64,000 nt of DNA from positions 1 to 64,000 of the forward strand of contig CANNZV010001633.1 in NCBI GenBank assembly GCA_947561585.1, given 5' to 3'. The translations under genes and the position numbers were made by a program. Shown here piece after piece: positions 1 to 11,280 of the stretch. Under the pieces are notes generated by a model that saw only the letters and a list, made by a program, of their open reading frames with translations, ran no database searches and was not told the DNA's origin. The stretch comes from Caprella mutica (lineage: Eukaryota > Arthropoda > Malacostraca > Amphipoda > Caprellidae). Position 1 is the first letter of the stretch. The number at the start of each line of letters is the position of its first letter.

Positions 1-62
1 AAAAAGAATGGAAACGGATTTGCAACATAATTAACATATTTTAAAAAATGGAAAAAAAATGG

Positions 63-340
63 AAATAGATATTGTATGAATGTTCTTCACCGTAAGAGTT
101 CATCCCTAGTGGAATATTATTTGTATTGACTGTAAATAGATATTGTATGAATGTTCTTCACCGTAAGTGTTCATCCCTAGTGGAATATTATTTGTATTGA
201 CTGTAAATAGATATTGTATGAATGTTCTTCACCGTAAGTGTTCATCCCTAGTGGAATATTATTTGTATTGACTGTAAATAGATATTGTATGAATGTTCTT
301 CACCGTAAGTGTTCATCCCTAGTGGAATATTATTTGTATT
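63..340 (+). repeat. 71-bp satellite, short array (about 3.9 copies)
   Basis: Copies start at 63, 134, 205 and 276, exactly 71 bp apart, and are nearly identical. The unit contains TGTTCTTCACCGTAAG and CCCTAGTGGAATATT. It is the same satellite as the 32-copy array at 56818-59082, but in the opposite orientation. No coding content. Confidence 0.95.
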
Positions 341-775
341 AATCTAATATACCCAAACATAAAATATAGATTAAACAGACTAGGGTAAGTTTCGAGTAAT
401 GGGACTGTATCCCATTACCGATCATATAAGAGAAAACTATACTTATTATTATACATATTGTTGTTTCTTAATTAATATATTTTAATGGCAATATTTTTCC
501 ATCCAAAAAAGATAATTTGAAAATTTTTAATATATTAAAGTTTGGTATAAAAAGAATTATTAGCAATAATTATTCATTCACTACGTGTCAAATAACTCAC
601 AAGTTACCCCTATTGATTTGTACTCGTGCTGTGCTCATATCACTCATACCTCAATGCCATTTTTTCTCATTACTTGGCTCTAATTTCTCATAACTCATAA
701 GTTGGTGCATGTGTAAAGGTAACTCATTAAAATAATAAAAAACTTTATGCATATTTATGGGAGGTGTGTACCCAG
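341..775. other. AT-rich unique stretch
   Basis: No gene or array is visible. There is a short perfect hairpin at 396-418 (9-bp arms GTAATGGGA / TCCCATTAC, 5-base loop), which may be chance or a remnant of a mobile element. Confidence 0.5.
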
Positions 776-1834
776 GTAGAAAGTTATGGTGGGGCGATAG
801 AAGATTGAGAGAGAAAGTTATGGTGGGGCGATATGAGATTGAGAGAGAAAGTTATGGTGGGGCGATAGGAGATTGAGAGAGAAAGTTATGGTGGGGCGAT
901 AGGAGATTGAGGGAGAAAGTTATGGTGGGGCGATAGGAGATTGAGAGAGAAAGTTATGGTGGGGCGATAGGAGATTGAGAGAGAAAGTTATGGTGGGGCG
1001 ATAGGAGATTGAGAGAGAAAGTTATGGTGGGGCGATAGGAGATTGAGGGAGAAAGTTATGGTGGGGCGATAGGAGATTGAGAGAGAAAGTTATGGTGGGG
1101 CGATAGGAGATTGAGAGAGAAAGTTATGGTGGGGCGATAGGAGATTGAGAGAGAAAGTTATGGTGGGGCGATAGGAGATTGAGGGAGAAAGTTATGGTGG
1201 GGCGATAGGAGATTGAGAGAGAAAGTTATGGTGGGGCGATAGGAGATTGAGAGAGAAAGTTATGGTGGGGCGATAGGAGATTGAGAGAGAAAGTTATGGT
1301 GGGGCGATAGGAGATTGAGAGAGAAAGTTATGGTGGGGCGATAGGAGATTGAGAGAGAAAGTTATGGTGGGGCGATAGGAGATTGAGAGAGAAAGTTATG
1401 GTGGGGCTATATGAGATTGAGGGAGAAAGTTATGGTGGGGCGATAGGAGATTGAGAGAGAAAGTTATGGTGGGGCGATATGAGATTGAGGGAGAAAGTTA
1501 TGGTGGGGCGATAGGAGATTGAGAGAGAAAGTTATGGTGGGGCGATAGGAGATTGAGAGAGAAAGTTATGGTGGGGCGATATGAGATTGAGGGAGAAAGT
1601 TATGGTGGGGTGATAGGAGATTGAGAGAGAAAGTTATGGTGGGGCGATATGAGATTGAGGGAGAAAGTTATGGTGGGGCGATAGGAGATTGAGAGAGAAA
1701 GTTATGGTGGGGCGATAGGAGATTGAGAGAGAAAGTTATGGTGGGGCGATAGGAGATTGAGAGAGAAAGTTATGGTGGGGCGATAGGAGATTGAGAGAGA
1801 AAGTTATGGTGGGGCGATAGGAGATTGAGAGAGG
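776..1834. repeat. 34-bp minisatellite array, 31 copies
   Basis: The core GTTATGGTGGGGCGAT recurs from 783 to 1803 at exactly 34-bp steps (30 periods, no indel). Variants are ordered: units with GAGGG in place of GAGAG start at about 909, 1045 and 1181 (4x34 spacing), then 1419, 1487, 1589 and 1657, where they are usually linked to a GATATGAG variant. This implies amplification of multi-unit blocks. The core belongs to the dispersed GTTATGGTGGGG family also seen at 9052, 11483, 54664, 56660 and 60825. Confidence 0.95.
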
Positions 1835-1872
1835 ATTCACCTGCCCCACACTAGAATTGAGACCGGAAAAAA

Positions 1873-2300
1873 GGTGAAAAATTATGTGCAAAAAAAATTA
1901 TGAACAAATTTTTTCAAAATTATGAACAATAAAGAAATTTGAAAAATGTTATAAAAATTATGAGCAAAGAAATTTGAAAAATGTGAAGAAATAAAAATGA
2001 ATGTGGAAAAATTATGAACAAAAAAGGTAAAACAATCATGAACAATAAAAAATGGGAAGAAATTATGAACAAAAAAAAAAGCTGAAAAAATTATTAACAA
2101 AAAAAGGTAAAACAATCAATCATGAACAATAAAAAAATGGGAAGAAATTATGAAAAAAATATGATGAACAAAAAAAAACTGGAAAAATGATGAACAAAAA
2201 AAATGGGAAGAAATTATGAAAAAAAAATGATGAACAAAAAAAGTTGAAAAAATTATGAACAAAGAAACTTTAATAAATTTTGTGCAAAAAAAGAGGAAGA
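1873..2300. repeat. Degenerate A-rich tandem region
   Basis: An irregular repetition of TTATGAACAAAAAAA-type units with variable poly-A runs and unit lengths of roughly 20-45 bp. The minus-strand open frame of 77 residues here, rich in Phe, Asn and His, simply translates this repeat. Confidence 0.7.
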
Positions 2301-2902
2301 TTTGAAATAAATTTTTCTTTTTAGAAAAAGGAACAATTGAAAAACTTACAAAGAAAAAAGTATTGAATAATATTTTTTATAATATGTAAATTATGGACAA
2401 AAACACAATTTAACGCAGTTTCACTTCAACTTTCATATTTTTCCTGTGCACTGTGAACCTTCTCTAGAAAATAATATACCTAGCTGAAAGTGCATTTTTG
2501 CACACTAATGCATTTTCAAACATGCAAATTCTGAATTGCCAAATGCATTGTAGTTTATTTGACTGCATTACCACGAAACTCCATCAAAGAAGGGGAAATT
2601 TATATATATTTATATATATAAATATATATATGCTTTTAAAGCAAGAAGAAGTCCTTTGAGCTTTATAATCTTTATAATCCTTATATACAATGCCTTTAAT
2701 CTTCTCGCTTGAATAGCTGGAATATCTTTAATCCTTTAGATTAAGAGAGGAGATCAGGAGATTAAAATTGTCATTTGTACCACATAGGTAGAAATTGTGA
2801 GATATATTCATAGGTGATATTAACAAATACTAATGATAACCTTTTTCATATTCGATATAATTTAGGTAGATATTTTTCATTTTAACTTTTTTTTTTATGT
2901 AG
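2301..2902. other. AT-rich unique stretch with AT microsatellite
   Basis: An alternating TA tract lies at about 2599-2632. Otherwise I recognise nothing. Confidence 0.5.
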
Positions 2903-3063
2903 GTTGCCCAAGAAGCTTCGGCTTAAAAAGGGCCTTAAATGTCTCTCTGTAATAGTGATAGTTTAGTATTATTGTATCAAAATATTACTGTATTAATATT
3001 GTTGTATATTCTAATTGGAAGGAAACATTTTTGTGAAATAAACAAATAAATAAATAAATAAAT
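2903..3063 (+). mobile_element. Possible retroposon 3' end with (TAAA)n tail
   Basis: A segment with GCCCAAGAAGCTTCGGC runs into an AATAAA-type signal and ends in a simple AAATA/TAAA tail at 3036-3063. Simple tails of this kind are usual at the 3' ends of some non-LTR retrotransposons and SINEs. No coding region is attached and no target duplication was identified, so this is a weak call. A gene 3' UTR is the alternative. Confidence 0.3.
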
Positions 3064-3085
3064 TGCAACAGTGACACTGTAGCTA

Positions 3086-4424
3086 TACAGGGTGGCGCAA
3101 AAAAAAAGGAAACTCATTTTCAAACTAGTTTATTTTATAAACTATCAAAGCTAGAAATTTTCAATAAACGCAGTTTTATTAGTTTACTTTTTATGCATCT
3201 AGCTTGATGCTAGATTTTGTAAGTGTACGTGTGATATAAATCCACTTTGAGATTTCTGATATTTTCGAAATTCTTCTTAATGTAGGCCTCTTTTGTAAGT
3301 TCCAAATAATTCCTGAAATAGTATTTAAGTACAAATGATGACAATAACATGTATTTATGACATCGCTTAATTAGTTATTGTCATAATTATTTTAAGTGTT
3401 GGATTAGTATGAAACAGAAAGCTTTGAATAAAGCTAATTGTTGTTGCTAGGAGTTACGACAAAAATTCAACATCCAGCAGCAATTAAGAGAATGGAAATA
3501 AAAAGGGCTTGCGCGAGGACGAAAAACAAAAAAAAGTTCATAATAGGAATAATTTATTTCCATATGGTAATAGTAAAAGTTGAATCCTACTATTTTTCAT
3601 TTAATTTACGTTTTTGTTATTGACTCTTTCTTTTATGGCAATACATCTTCATCACCAATCACGATAAATGGTTTCTTACGTGCATCTTGAAAGGATAATA
3701 TCTCAAATCGTGTTTAACAGTTCGGTAAAATGTGTCTTAAATGATATCTAATCCTTACCATCTGATTGATATTTTTGTATTATCAATAAGCTGTTCATGA
3801 AAAAGATTATTGTATTCATGTGTTCATTCTTTTCTCCTGCGACATGATTACTTTTTGTTCAAATTTAAAGTGTTTTTTTTTTTCAGTATTGAACTTATTA
3901 ACATTTGTCAATGTGGTTGGTTTTATAGTTGGTGGAAATCTTTCCAGAAAGCGTTGTTCAAAATGAGGTTGAACCTGTGAAAAGCTTCCAGAATTTAAAA
4001 AAATTGTCACAACAAAAACTTTTTGTTCTTTTGAAAGCTGCATTTTGAGGGTTTCGAATAGGAGTTAAAAACAAACGGCGAAATTATTTTCTAAATATAT
4101 AATTTTTTTTCTAAATAACCCACTTTGAAATGGTAATTATTTTTTTATTTTCTCTTATTTAAAAAAAAAATATTAGAATTGTTTACATCCATATGAAATG
4201 AATTATACCTTTTTTCATATATTTCGTCCTAGCGCAAGCCCTTTTTATTTACTATATTTTAATTCACTTCAGTATGTTTAATTTTTGTCGTAACTCTCAA
4301 CAGATCATCAAGATAGATGCAGAAAAAGTAAACAAATAAAATGTGTTTTTGAACATTTCTAGCTTTGATAGTTTGTAAAATAAACTAGTTTGAAAATCGG
4401 TTTCCTTTTTTGCCCCACCCAGTA
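3086..4424 (-). mobile_element. Tc1/mariner-like DNA transposon, internally deleted (1339 bp)
   Basis: Terminal inverted repeats start TACAGGGTGG on the left and TACTGGGTGG on the right (read inward), each flanked by TA (3084-3085 and 4425-4426), the target duplication expected of Tc1/mariner elements. The outer arms, 3086-3209 and 4307-4424, match closely. An inner pair, 3443-3519 and 4227-4303, also matches, so the right arm is a continuous repeat of nearly 200 bp while the left is interrupted by about 235 bp. A transposase N-terminal fragment lies inside on the minus strand, and the catalytic part is missing. The element abuts the first unit of the 43-bp array at 4423. Confidence 0.8.
3816..4043 (-). 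pseudogene. Transposase N-terminal helix-turn-helix fragment
   Basis: A 75-residue frame opens with KEQKVFVV, continues with SGSFSQVQPHFEQRF and then PPTIKPTTLTNVNKF. This order (E-Q-K-x-F-V-V, G-S-F, V-Q-x-x-F, R-F, P-P, T-I/L, K-F) is what I associate with the DUF4817-type DNA-binding head of insect mariner-like transposases. The start Met is at 4043. The frame stops after the head, and no DDE/D catalytic domain follows inside the element, so it is a non-autonomous remnant. It lies between matching inverted repeats with a TA duplication, which supports the assignment. Confidence 0.65.
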
Positions 4425-4590
4425 TAGGGACACAGTAAGTACCTCAATGAGAACACTGTTAGCAATATAGGGACAAAGTAAGTACCCAATGAGGACACTG
4501 TTAGCAATATAGGGACACAGCAAGTACCCCAATGAGGACACTGTTAGCAATATAGGGACACAGCAAGTACCCCAATGAGGACACAGTCAT
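4423..4590. repeat. 43-bp tandem repeat, 4 copies
   Basis: Units starting TATAGGGACA begin at 4423, 4466, 4508 and 4551 (43, 42 and 43 bp). The array begins exactly at the right edge of the mariner-like element, so its first TATA overlaps the element's TA duplication. Confidence 0.85.
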
Positions 4591-5007
4591 CTTGACCTCA
4601 TTTGTGAGTTTCTCTCAATCTTGATAGATAGAGCATATGATATTTTCGTGTGCTATCCAGGCGAAAAAGTGTACCCTGGTATTTTTCTTTGACTCAAGGC
4701 AGGAAAATCAGACTCAAAAATGCGCAATAGAACACAGCTAGGCAGACATACAAGCTGCAGGAAATGGTAGTAAAATACTCCAGAGATAGAAGTTTTTATA
4801 GGGCATTTCGTAAATCTGAGAGATATCATTCCAAGATACCAATTTCAGAACAAAACATCAAAGATGGCAGTTCTTCCAAAAATGAATTCAATCAACTTTG
4901 TTCCAGTCGCATGATTTCTATATTTAATAAAAGTTAGTCAGCTAGAAACTGAATAGATTGTGTGTAGATATTGCGATGGCGTGGAGAATGGTATTGAGGA
5001 GTCGGTA
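4591..5007. other. Unique stretch
   Basis: No array, RNA or convincing exon is seen between the 43-bp and 23-bp arrays. Confidence 0.5.
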
Positions 5008-7995
5008 GAGTATGTCTGTACCGATCGATATGTCTGTATCGTCAGTACAGATATGTCTGTATCGTCAGTACCGATATGTCTGTATCGTCAGTACCGATAT
5101 GTCTGTATCGTCAGTACCGATATGTCTGTATCGTCAGTACCGATATGTCTGTATCGTCAGTACCAATATGTCTGTATCGTCAGTACTGATATGTCTGTAT
5201 CGTCAGTACCGATATGTCTGTTTCGTCAGTACCGATATGTCTGTATCGCCTTTTCGATATGTCTGTATCGTCAGTACAGACATGTCTGTATCGTCAGTAC
5301 CGACATGTCTGTATCGTCAGTACCGATATGTCTGTATCTTCAGTACCGATATGTCTGTATCGTCAGTACCGATATGTCTGTATCGTCAGTACCGATATGT
5401 CTGTATCGTCAGTACCGATATGTCTGTATCGTCAGTACCGATATGTCTGTATCGTCAGTACCGATATGTCTGTATCGTCAGTACCGATATGTCTGTATCG
5501 TCAGTACAGATATGTCTGTATCGTCAGTACCGATATGTCTGTATCGTCAGTACCGATATGTCTGTATCGTCAGTACCGATATGTCTGTATCGTCAGTACC
5601 GATATGTCTGTATCGTCAGTACCGATATGTCTGTATCGTCAGTACCGATATGTCTGTATCGTCAGTACCGATATGTCTGTATCGTCAGTACCGATATGTC
5701 TGTATCGTCAGTACCGATATGTCTGTTTCGTCAGTACCGATATGTCTGTATCGCCTTTTCGATATGTCTGTATCGTCAGTACAGACATGTCTGTATCGTC
5801 AGTACCGATATGTTTGTATCGTCAGTACCGATATGTCTGTATTGCCTGAACCGATATGTCTGTATCGTCAGTACAGACATGTCTGTATCGTCAGTACCGA
5901 TATATCTGTATCGTCAGTACATACATGTCTGTATCGTCAGTACCGATATGTCTGTATTGTCAGTACCGATATATCTGTATCGTCAGTACCGATATGTCTG
6001 TATCGTCAGTACCAATATGTCTGTATCGCCTGAACCGATATGTCTGTATCGTCAGTACAGATATGTCTGTATCGTAAGTACCGATATGTCTGTATCGTCA
6101 GTACCGATATGTCTGCATCGTCAGTACAGACATGTCTGTATCGTCAGTACCGATATGTCTGTATTGTCAGTACCGATATGTCTGTATCGTCAGTACCGAT
6201 ATATCTGTATCGCCTGAACCGATATGTCTGTATCGTCAGTACCGATATGTCTGTATCGTCAGTACCGATATGTCTGTATCGCCTGAACCGATATGTCTGT
6301 ATCGTCAGTACCGATATGTCTGTATCGTCAATACAGATATGTCTGTATCGTCAGTACCGATATGTCTGTATCGTCATTACCGATATGTTTCTGTCGTCAG
6401 TACCGATGTCTGAATCGTCAGTAACGTCAGATTTATCTGTATCGTCAGTACCAATATGTCTGTATCGTCAGTACCAATATGTCTGTATCGTCAGTAAAGA
6501 TATGTGTGTATCGTCAGTACCAATATATCTGTATCGTCAGTACCAATATGTCTGTATCGTCAGTAAAGATATGTGTGTATCGTCAGTACCGATATATCTG
6601 CATCGTCAGTAACGACAGATATATCTGTATCGTCAGTACCAACATGTTTGTATCGCCTGTACCGATATGTCTGTATCGTCAGTACCGATATATCTGTATC
6701 GCCTGTACCGATATGTCTGTATCGTCAGTACCGATATGTCTGTATCGTCAGTACCGATATGTCTGTATCGTCAGTACCGATATGTCTGTATCGTCAGTAC
6801 CGATATGTCTGTATCGTCAGTACCGATATGTCTGTATCGTCAGTACCGATATGTCTGTATCGTCAGTACCGATATGTCTGTATCGTCAGTACCGATATGT
6901 CTGTATCGTCAGTACCGAAATGTCTGTATCGTCAGTACAGATATGTCTGTATCGTCAGTACCGATATGTCTGTATTGTCAGTACCGATATGTCTGTATCG
7001 TCAGTACCGATATGTCTGTATCGTCAGTACCGATATGTCTGTATCGTCAGTACCGATATGTCTGTATCGTCAGTACCGATATGTCTGTATCGTCAGTACC
7101 GATATGTGTGTATCGTCAGTACCGATATGTCTGTTTCGTCAGTACCGATATGTCTGTATCGCCTTTTCGATATGTCTGTATCGTCAGTACAGACATGTTT
7201 GTATCGTCAGTACCGATATGTCTGTATCGTCAGTACCGATATGTCTGTATTGCCTGAACCGATATGTCTGTATCGTCAGTACCGATATGTCTGTATCGTC
7301 AGTACCGATATGTCTGTATCGTCAGTACCGATATGTCTGTATCGTCAGTACCGATATGTCTGTATCATCAGTACCGATATATCTGTATCGCCTGAACCGA
7401 TATGTCTGTATCGTCAGTACCGATATGTCTGCATCGTCAGTACCGATATGTCTGTATCGCCTGAACCGATATGTCTGTATCGTCAGTACCGATATGTCTG
7501 TATCGTCAATACAGATATGTCTGTATCGTCAGTACCGATATGTCTGTATCGTCATTACCGATATGTTTCTGTCGTCAGTACCGATGTCTGAATCGTCAGT
7601 AACGTCAGATATATCTGTATCGTCAGTACCAATATGTCTGTATCGTCAGTACCAATATGTCTGTATCGTCAGTAAAGATATGTGTGTATCGTCAGTACCA
7701 ATATATCTGTATCGTCAGTACCAATAAGTCTGTATCGTCAGTAAAGATATGTGTGTATCGTCAGTACCGATATATCTGCATCGTCAGTAACGACAGATAT
7801 ATCTGTATCGTCAGTACCAACATGTTTGTATCGCCTGTACCGATATGTCTGTATCGTCAGTACCGATATATCTGTATCGCCTGTACCGATATGTCTGTAT
7901 CGTAGGTACCGATTTATCTGTAGTGTCAATACCGATATATCTGTATTGTCAGTACCGATATGTTTGTATCGTCAGTACTGATTTATCTGTGCCGT
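5008..7995. repeat. 23-bp satellite array (about 130 copies)
   Basis: The unit core ATGTCTGTATCGTCAGTACC repeats every 23 bp over almost 3 kb. The unit has no stop codon in any plus-strand frame, so all three frames are open with a 23-residue period; these frames are not genes. Recurrent variants (CGCCTTTTCGAT at 5247, 5752 and 7160; GTAAAGATATGTGTG; TTTCTGTCGTC) mark duplicated blocks: the segment around 6381-6660 recurs 1178 bp further on at 7559-7840. Units at the right edge are the most diverged. Confidence 0.95.
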
Positions 7996-8787
7996 ATATA
8001 TGCAATGTATTTCTATATCATCCCTCTCTATACTGATATACAGCAATCCTCGTAGTAGACCAAAGTCTTACAAGACTATAACCTTGTAGCAGATCAAACT
8101 ATTTCGAAACTGTACATGAAAAAAACTTTGTACTAGTAACTAGACAAAACAAATATTTTCTGTCACCTGACAGTTTTTCTGGTTAAATATTCCAAAGAGT
8201 AGTAATGACAATATGATGTTCGGCATAAATCTCTTTTCGAATAGTAAATTGTATTTAGTATTTCCTGTTTAATTAAATAAAAACAAAAGTGAATATTCTT
8301 TATATCATTCGTGGTAGGGTCAGTGCTAAAAATTAGATGTGATGAATTGCAGAAAACTAGAATTAATTTTTGATTCACTAAATTCTAGATAAATAAATAA
8401 CATGAATTCAGTCAAGAAAATTATTGTTGGTGTATTTCAAAAAATTTTATGTGAGTTTCATTTTGATTAAAATCAAATGACTAAACGTTCCTGTGGAAAA
8501 TGACCAAGATTTCCAAAGAATCTTGGTCATTCTGACCAAATGTTCAAGATTTGAGCTAATCTGACTTTAATAAAGGATCAATTTGACCATTCTGGGTATC
8601 CATTTATTCAACAAACCAGGTCAGAAATAACCATCGAATCGACCCGTTCAGATAGGCACTTTGACTATATGTATAATTAACTTTTATTAGAGAAAACACA
8701 GTGCAAGAACCATTCGGTAGGTCGATTCACCGCTACATAATGAAAGCCAATGTTGAGATACGACCGCCACATCGACGTCGCTACTGA
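7996..8787. other. Unique stretch with a 12-bp perfect hairpin
   Basis: AT-rich, with no array. An inverted repeat at 8500-8530 has perfect 12-bp arms ATGACCAAGATT / AATCTTGGTCAT and a 7-base loop. Its neighbourhood repeats TGACCA-like words (TCTGACCAAATG, TTTGACCATTCTG), suggesting a decayed small element. Nothing else is recognised. Confidence 0.5.
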
Positions 8788-8967
8788 TTTCTTCCCCGTC
8801 AATGTTGGGAAATTGAGAAAAAAGCCTCTTTCTTTCTCTCCAAGAATAACGAACTCATCAAGGTTATTTGTGGTGAGGAAAAATTCATGCATGATTTGAC
8901 GTTTGAGGAGCTGAAGGCTGGAGTTAATGTTTGGCTTATGAGGGCCGTTAGAAGTTCTAGGGACTGA
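8788..8967 (+). pseudogene. Coding-like fragment of unknown origin
   Basis: The frame is open for 59 codons between TGA at 8785-8787 and TGA at 8965-8967. The first in-frame Met is at 8887, so the open part is not a complete gene. The peptide has ordinary protein composition (for example FMHDLTFEELKAGVNVW near its end), unlike the repeat-derived frames around it. The same frame remains coding-like upstream of the TGA (EPFGRSIHRYIMKANVEI), which suggests a decayed gene or mobile-element frame. I do not recognise the family, and two minus-strand frames overlap the same bases. Confidence 0.22.
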
Positions 8968-9051
8968 CCTAAAAATGGGGCCAAAATGAGGTTAAAATTG
9001 CAGCTGCGTCAATTTTGAACAAGGGAGAATTCTGTCGGTTTTTCATCGACT

Positions 9052-9097
9052 CAGAGAGAAAGGTTATGGTGGAAACATAGAAGATTAAGAGGGGTTA
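9052..9097 (+). repeat. Diverged single unit of the GTTATGGTGGGG family
   Basis: GAGAGAAAGGTTATGGTGG followed by ACATAGAAGATTAAGAGG matches the 34-bp array unit at 776-1834 and the 33-bp unit at 11483-12014 with several changes. It is one of several solitary copies. Confidence 0.7.
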
Positions 9098-9139
9098 ACG
9101 TTTTAGAAAAAATAGAGAAATCAGTAGCAACAGTGTAGT

Positions 9140-9235
9140 CAATCAACGGACGAAAACAGCTCTTCACTATAGCCAATCATCAGGCGAAAACAGCTCTTCA
9201 TTACACCAATCAACAGGCGAAAAGAGTGGAGTAAC
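9140..9235. repeat. Short 34-bp imperfect repeat, about 3 copies
   Basis: Units beginning CAATCAAC/CAATCATC and containing GGCGAAAACAGCTCTTCA start at 9140, 9174 and 9207. The third copy is diverged. Confidence 0.65.
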
Positions 9236-9589
9236 AGTGTTCAAACAGAAGACTCCAAGCAGTCCTATAAATCTGTAGCAATGGCATCGCCCGATGGCAC
9301 CGAACGCTATTTACGAGCTGTTGGAAATTGACTCCCAGAAAAAGAAACATGGCGTTACATTTCACACTCTCCAACTAATAAGACGAAATAAACACAGCAG
9401 CCTTAGGGAGTCAACCCAGTGAGACGAATAGCATGGGAATATCGAAAATTAAAAAGAGATGACAAATTTTAAAACTTTCAACTATTTGTAATTTAACGTA
9501 TCGATGATATTAAAAATGTAAAAATTTCTCTACAAAAATATTGTAGAGGAAATTTGATGTCTGCTTTTAGCTAATCGAAGTCCAATCGC
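9236..9589. other. Unique stretch
   Basis: No gene, RNA or array is recognised. Confidence 0.5.
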
Positions 9590-9780
9590 TGAGGTTATGG
9601 AGATAATAAATACAAGGGACTCAAAGAAGCAGTCAGATAGGAAAGTGGTTTAATAAACTAAGTCACCTAAGACTAGTCTGTGATAAAGCTCATAGATGCA
9701 GAAAAGCTACTTCGTTATTGCGGTCGCCAAAGAATGTGACGAAAAAGGACGCCAGTACCGGTGGCTGCAATCACAGTTGG
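9590..9780 (+). mobile_element. Dispersed element, copy 1 (matches 62345-62640)
   Basis: A run of matching blocks is shared in the same order with 62345-62640: TACAAGGGACT, AAGAAGCAGTCAGA, GGAAAGTGG, ATGCAGAAAAG, GAATGTGACGAAAA and ACCGGTG, ending at AAGAGGAAAATGAAG. Short coding-like pieces occur in both copies but in shifting frames with stops, so a decayed coding element is possible. The 60-bp array at 9781 begins at its right end. Confidence 0.6.
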
Positions 9781-10440
9781 AAGAGGAAAATGAAGAGGTG
9801 ATAGTAAATAAAGCCTACGAGTCTACCTAACACAAAATCTAAGAGGAAAATGAAGAGGGGATAGTAAATAAAGCCTACGAGTCTACCTAACACAAAATCT
9901 AAGAGGAAAATGAAGAGGGGATAGTAAATGAAGCCTACGAGTCTACCTAACACAAAATCTAAGAGGAAAATGAAGAGGGGATAGTAAATAAAGCCTACGA
10001 GTCTACCTTACACAAAATCTAAGAGGAAAATGAAGAGGGGATAGTAAATGAAGCCTACGAGTCTACCTAACACAAAATCTAAGAGGAAAATGAAGAGGGG
10101 ATAGTAAATAAAGCCTACGAGTCTACCTTACACAAAATCTAAGAGGAAAATGAAGAGGGGATAGTAAATGAAGCCTACGAGTCTACCTAACACAAAATCT
10201 AAGAGGAAAATGAAGAGGGGATAGTAAATAAAGCCTACGAGTCTACCTAACACAAAATCTAAGAGGAAAATGAAGAGGGGATAGTAAATAAAGCCTACGA
10301 GTCTACCTTACACAAAATCTAAGTGGAAAATGAAGTGGGGATAGTAAATGAAGCCTACGAGTCTACCTAACACAAAATCTAAGAGGAAAATGAAGAGGGG
10401 ATAGTAAATGAAGCATAATAGTCTACATAACACAAAAATC
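9781..10440. repeat. 60-bp tandem array, 11 copies, derived from the adjacent element
   Basis: Every copy starts AAGAGGAAAATGAAG at 9781, 9841 and so on to 10381, exactly 60 bp apart. Linked variants (ACCTAACAC/ACCTTACAC and AAATAAAG/AAATGAAG) partly alternate. The 62-kb copy of the parent element carries this segment once, followed by only the start of a second unit, so the array looks like an expansion at this copy only. Confidence 0.95.
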
Positions 10441-11040
10441 TAAGACCTCGTAGCTGCACAGTATTATTCTTTAATTATAATTTCAATCGATAGTAAGGTA
10501 TGGGCACTGTATCACCTTCTCATGACTAAATAAGTAGTCAAAATGCTAAACAAATTCCCTCACACTCAGTAACTCCCTGAATTTCTTCCTACTTTTTAAT
10601 CATATTAATGCAACAACTTCATAACGAATTAACAGAGCAGAACTTCAGAACTTGAAACTCGTCAAAATAAGTCATGAAGTGGCGAATGGGGCGAGAATTA
10701 AGGCACCACAATTTCCCAAGTTTTCGACCACCCTCGATTTCAGTCTCTGTATCTGACGTGCGAAATGACAGCTACTGAAACACTAAATTGGAAGAGCTAT
10801 TTCGTGTGCGACTTCCGACACTCTCCAAAAAGGTAGTTGATGACGTCATTAGCTGCTGAAAGAAGTGGTGACGACAATGTAGACTTTATGGACACCCCTA
10901 TTCAATACTTTGTAGAACTGACGTCATAGATAGGAACAAGTTTGATTTATGAAGGGTAAAATAATCTTTATTTGTTTGTTAAATAACATTTAACAAGGAC
11001 CTAAGTAACATTAAAGAACTGGTAAAATGATACCAACTAG
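10441..11040. other. Unique stretch with TGACGTCA palindromes
   Basis: It carries TGACGTCA, the CREB/ATF consensus palindrome, at 10841-10848 and 10919-10926; a third lies downstream at 11343-11350. At 10495-10520 a fragment (GGTATGGGCACTGTATCACC) matches the 70-bp repeat family of 14101-14843. No gene is recognised. Confidence 0.5.
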
Positions 11041-11280
11041 ACGGGCAGTCGTCGAGCGCATACCTTCGCCCGCCGCTTCAATCAAAAATGACTTTTAAGT
11101 GACCTTTGGTTCCTGAATACTGACCAATCGTCCCACCAAATTTCAGGCAATGTTATCGAACACTTTTTGAGTTGTACGGATAACAAAATTACAAATAAAT
11201 AAATACAAATAATCATATGCATTCGTTCGGGAAAACTATTACCGATCAAAATATAAACTTAAAATTTTACGAAGGTTACC
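11041..11280. mobile_element. Dispersed ACCTTCGC element, short copy
   Basis: It shares GAGCGCATACCTTCGC, CCAATCGTCCCACCAAATTT, CTTTTTGAGTT and an ACAAATAAATAAATAC tract with the copies at 53100-53810 and 63157-63640. The right edge is possibly ACGAAGGTTAC at about 11268, inverted relative to the left ACCTTCG. Only about one internal unit is present, and the TGACCTTTGACC motif is reduced to TGACCTTTGG. Confidence 0.6.

Noticed and set aside
1882..2115. Phe/Asn/His-rich membrane protein on the minus strand
   Set aside because: Product of the degenerate A-rich repeat, without other gene signals.
3438..3623. 61-codon plus-strand frame inside the mariner-like element
   Set aside because: It overlaps the left inverted-repeat arm and is AT-rich with no motif; the minus-strand fragment is the better transposase candidate.
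4960..8036. Several overlapping plus-strand proteins with SVSSVPICLYRQY-type repeats
   Set aside because: All three plus frames are open because the 23-bp unit lacks stop codons; they translate the same satellite.
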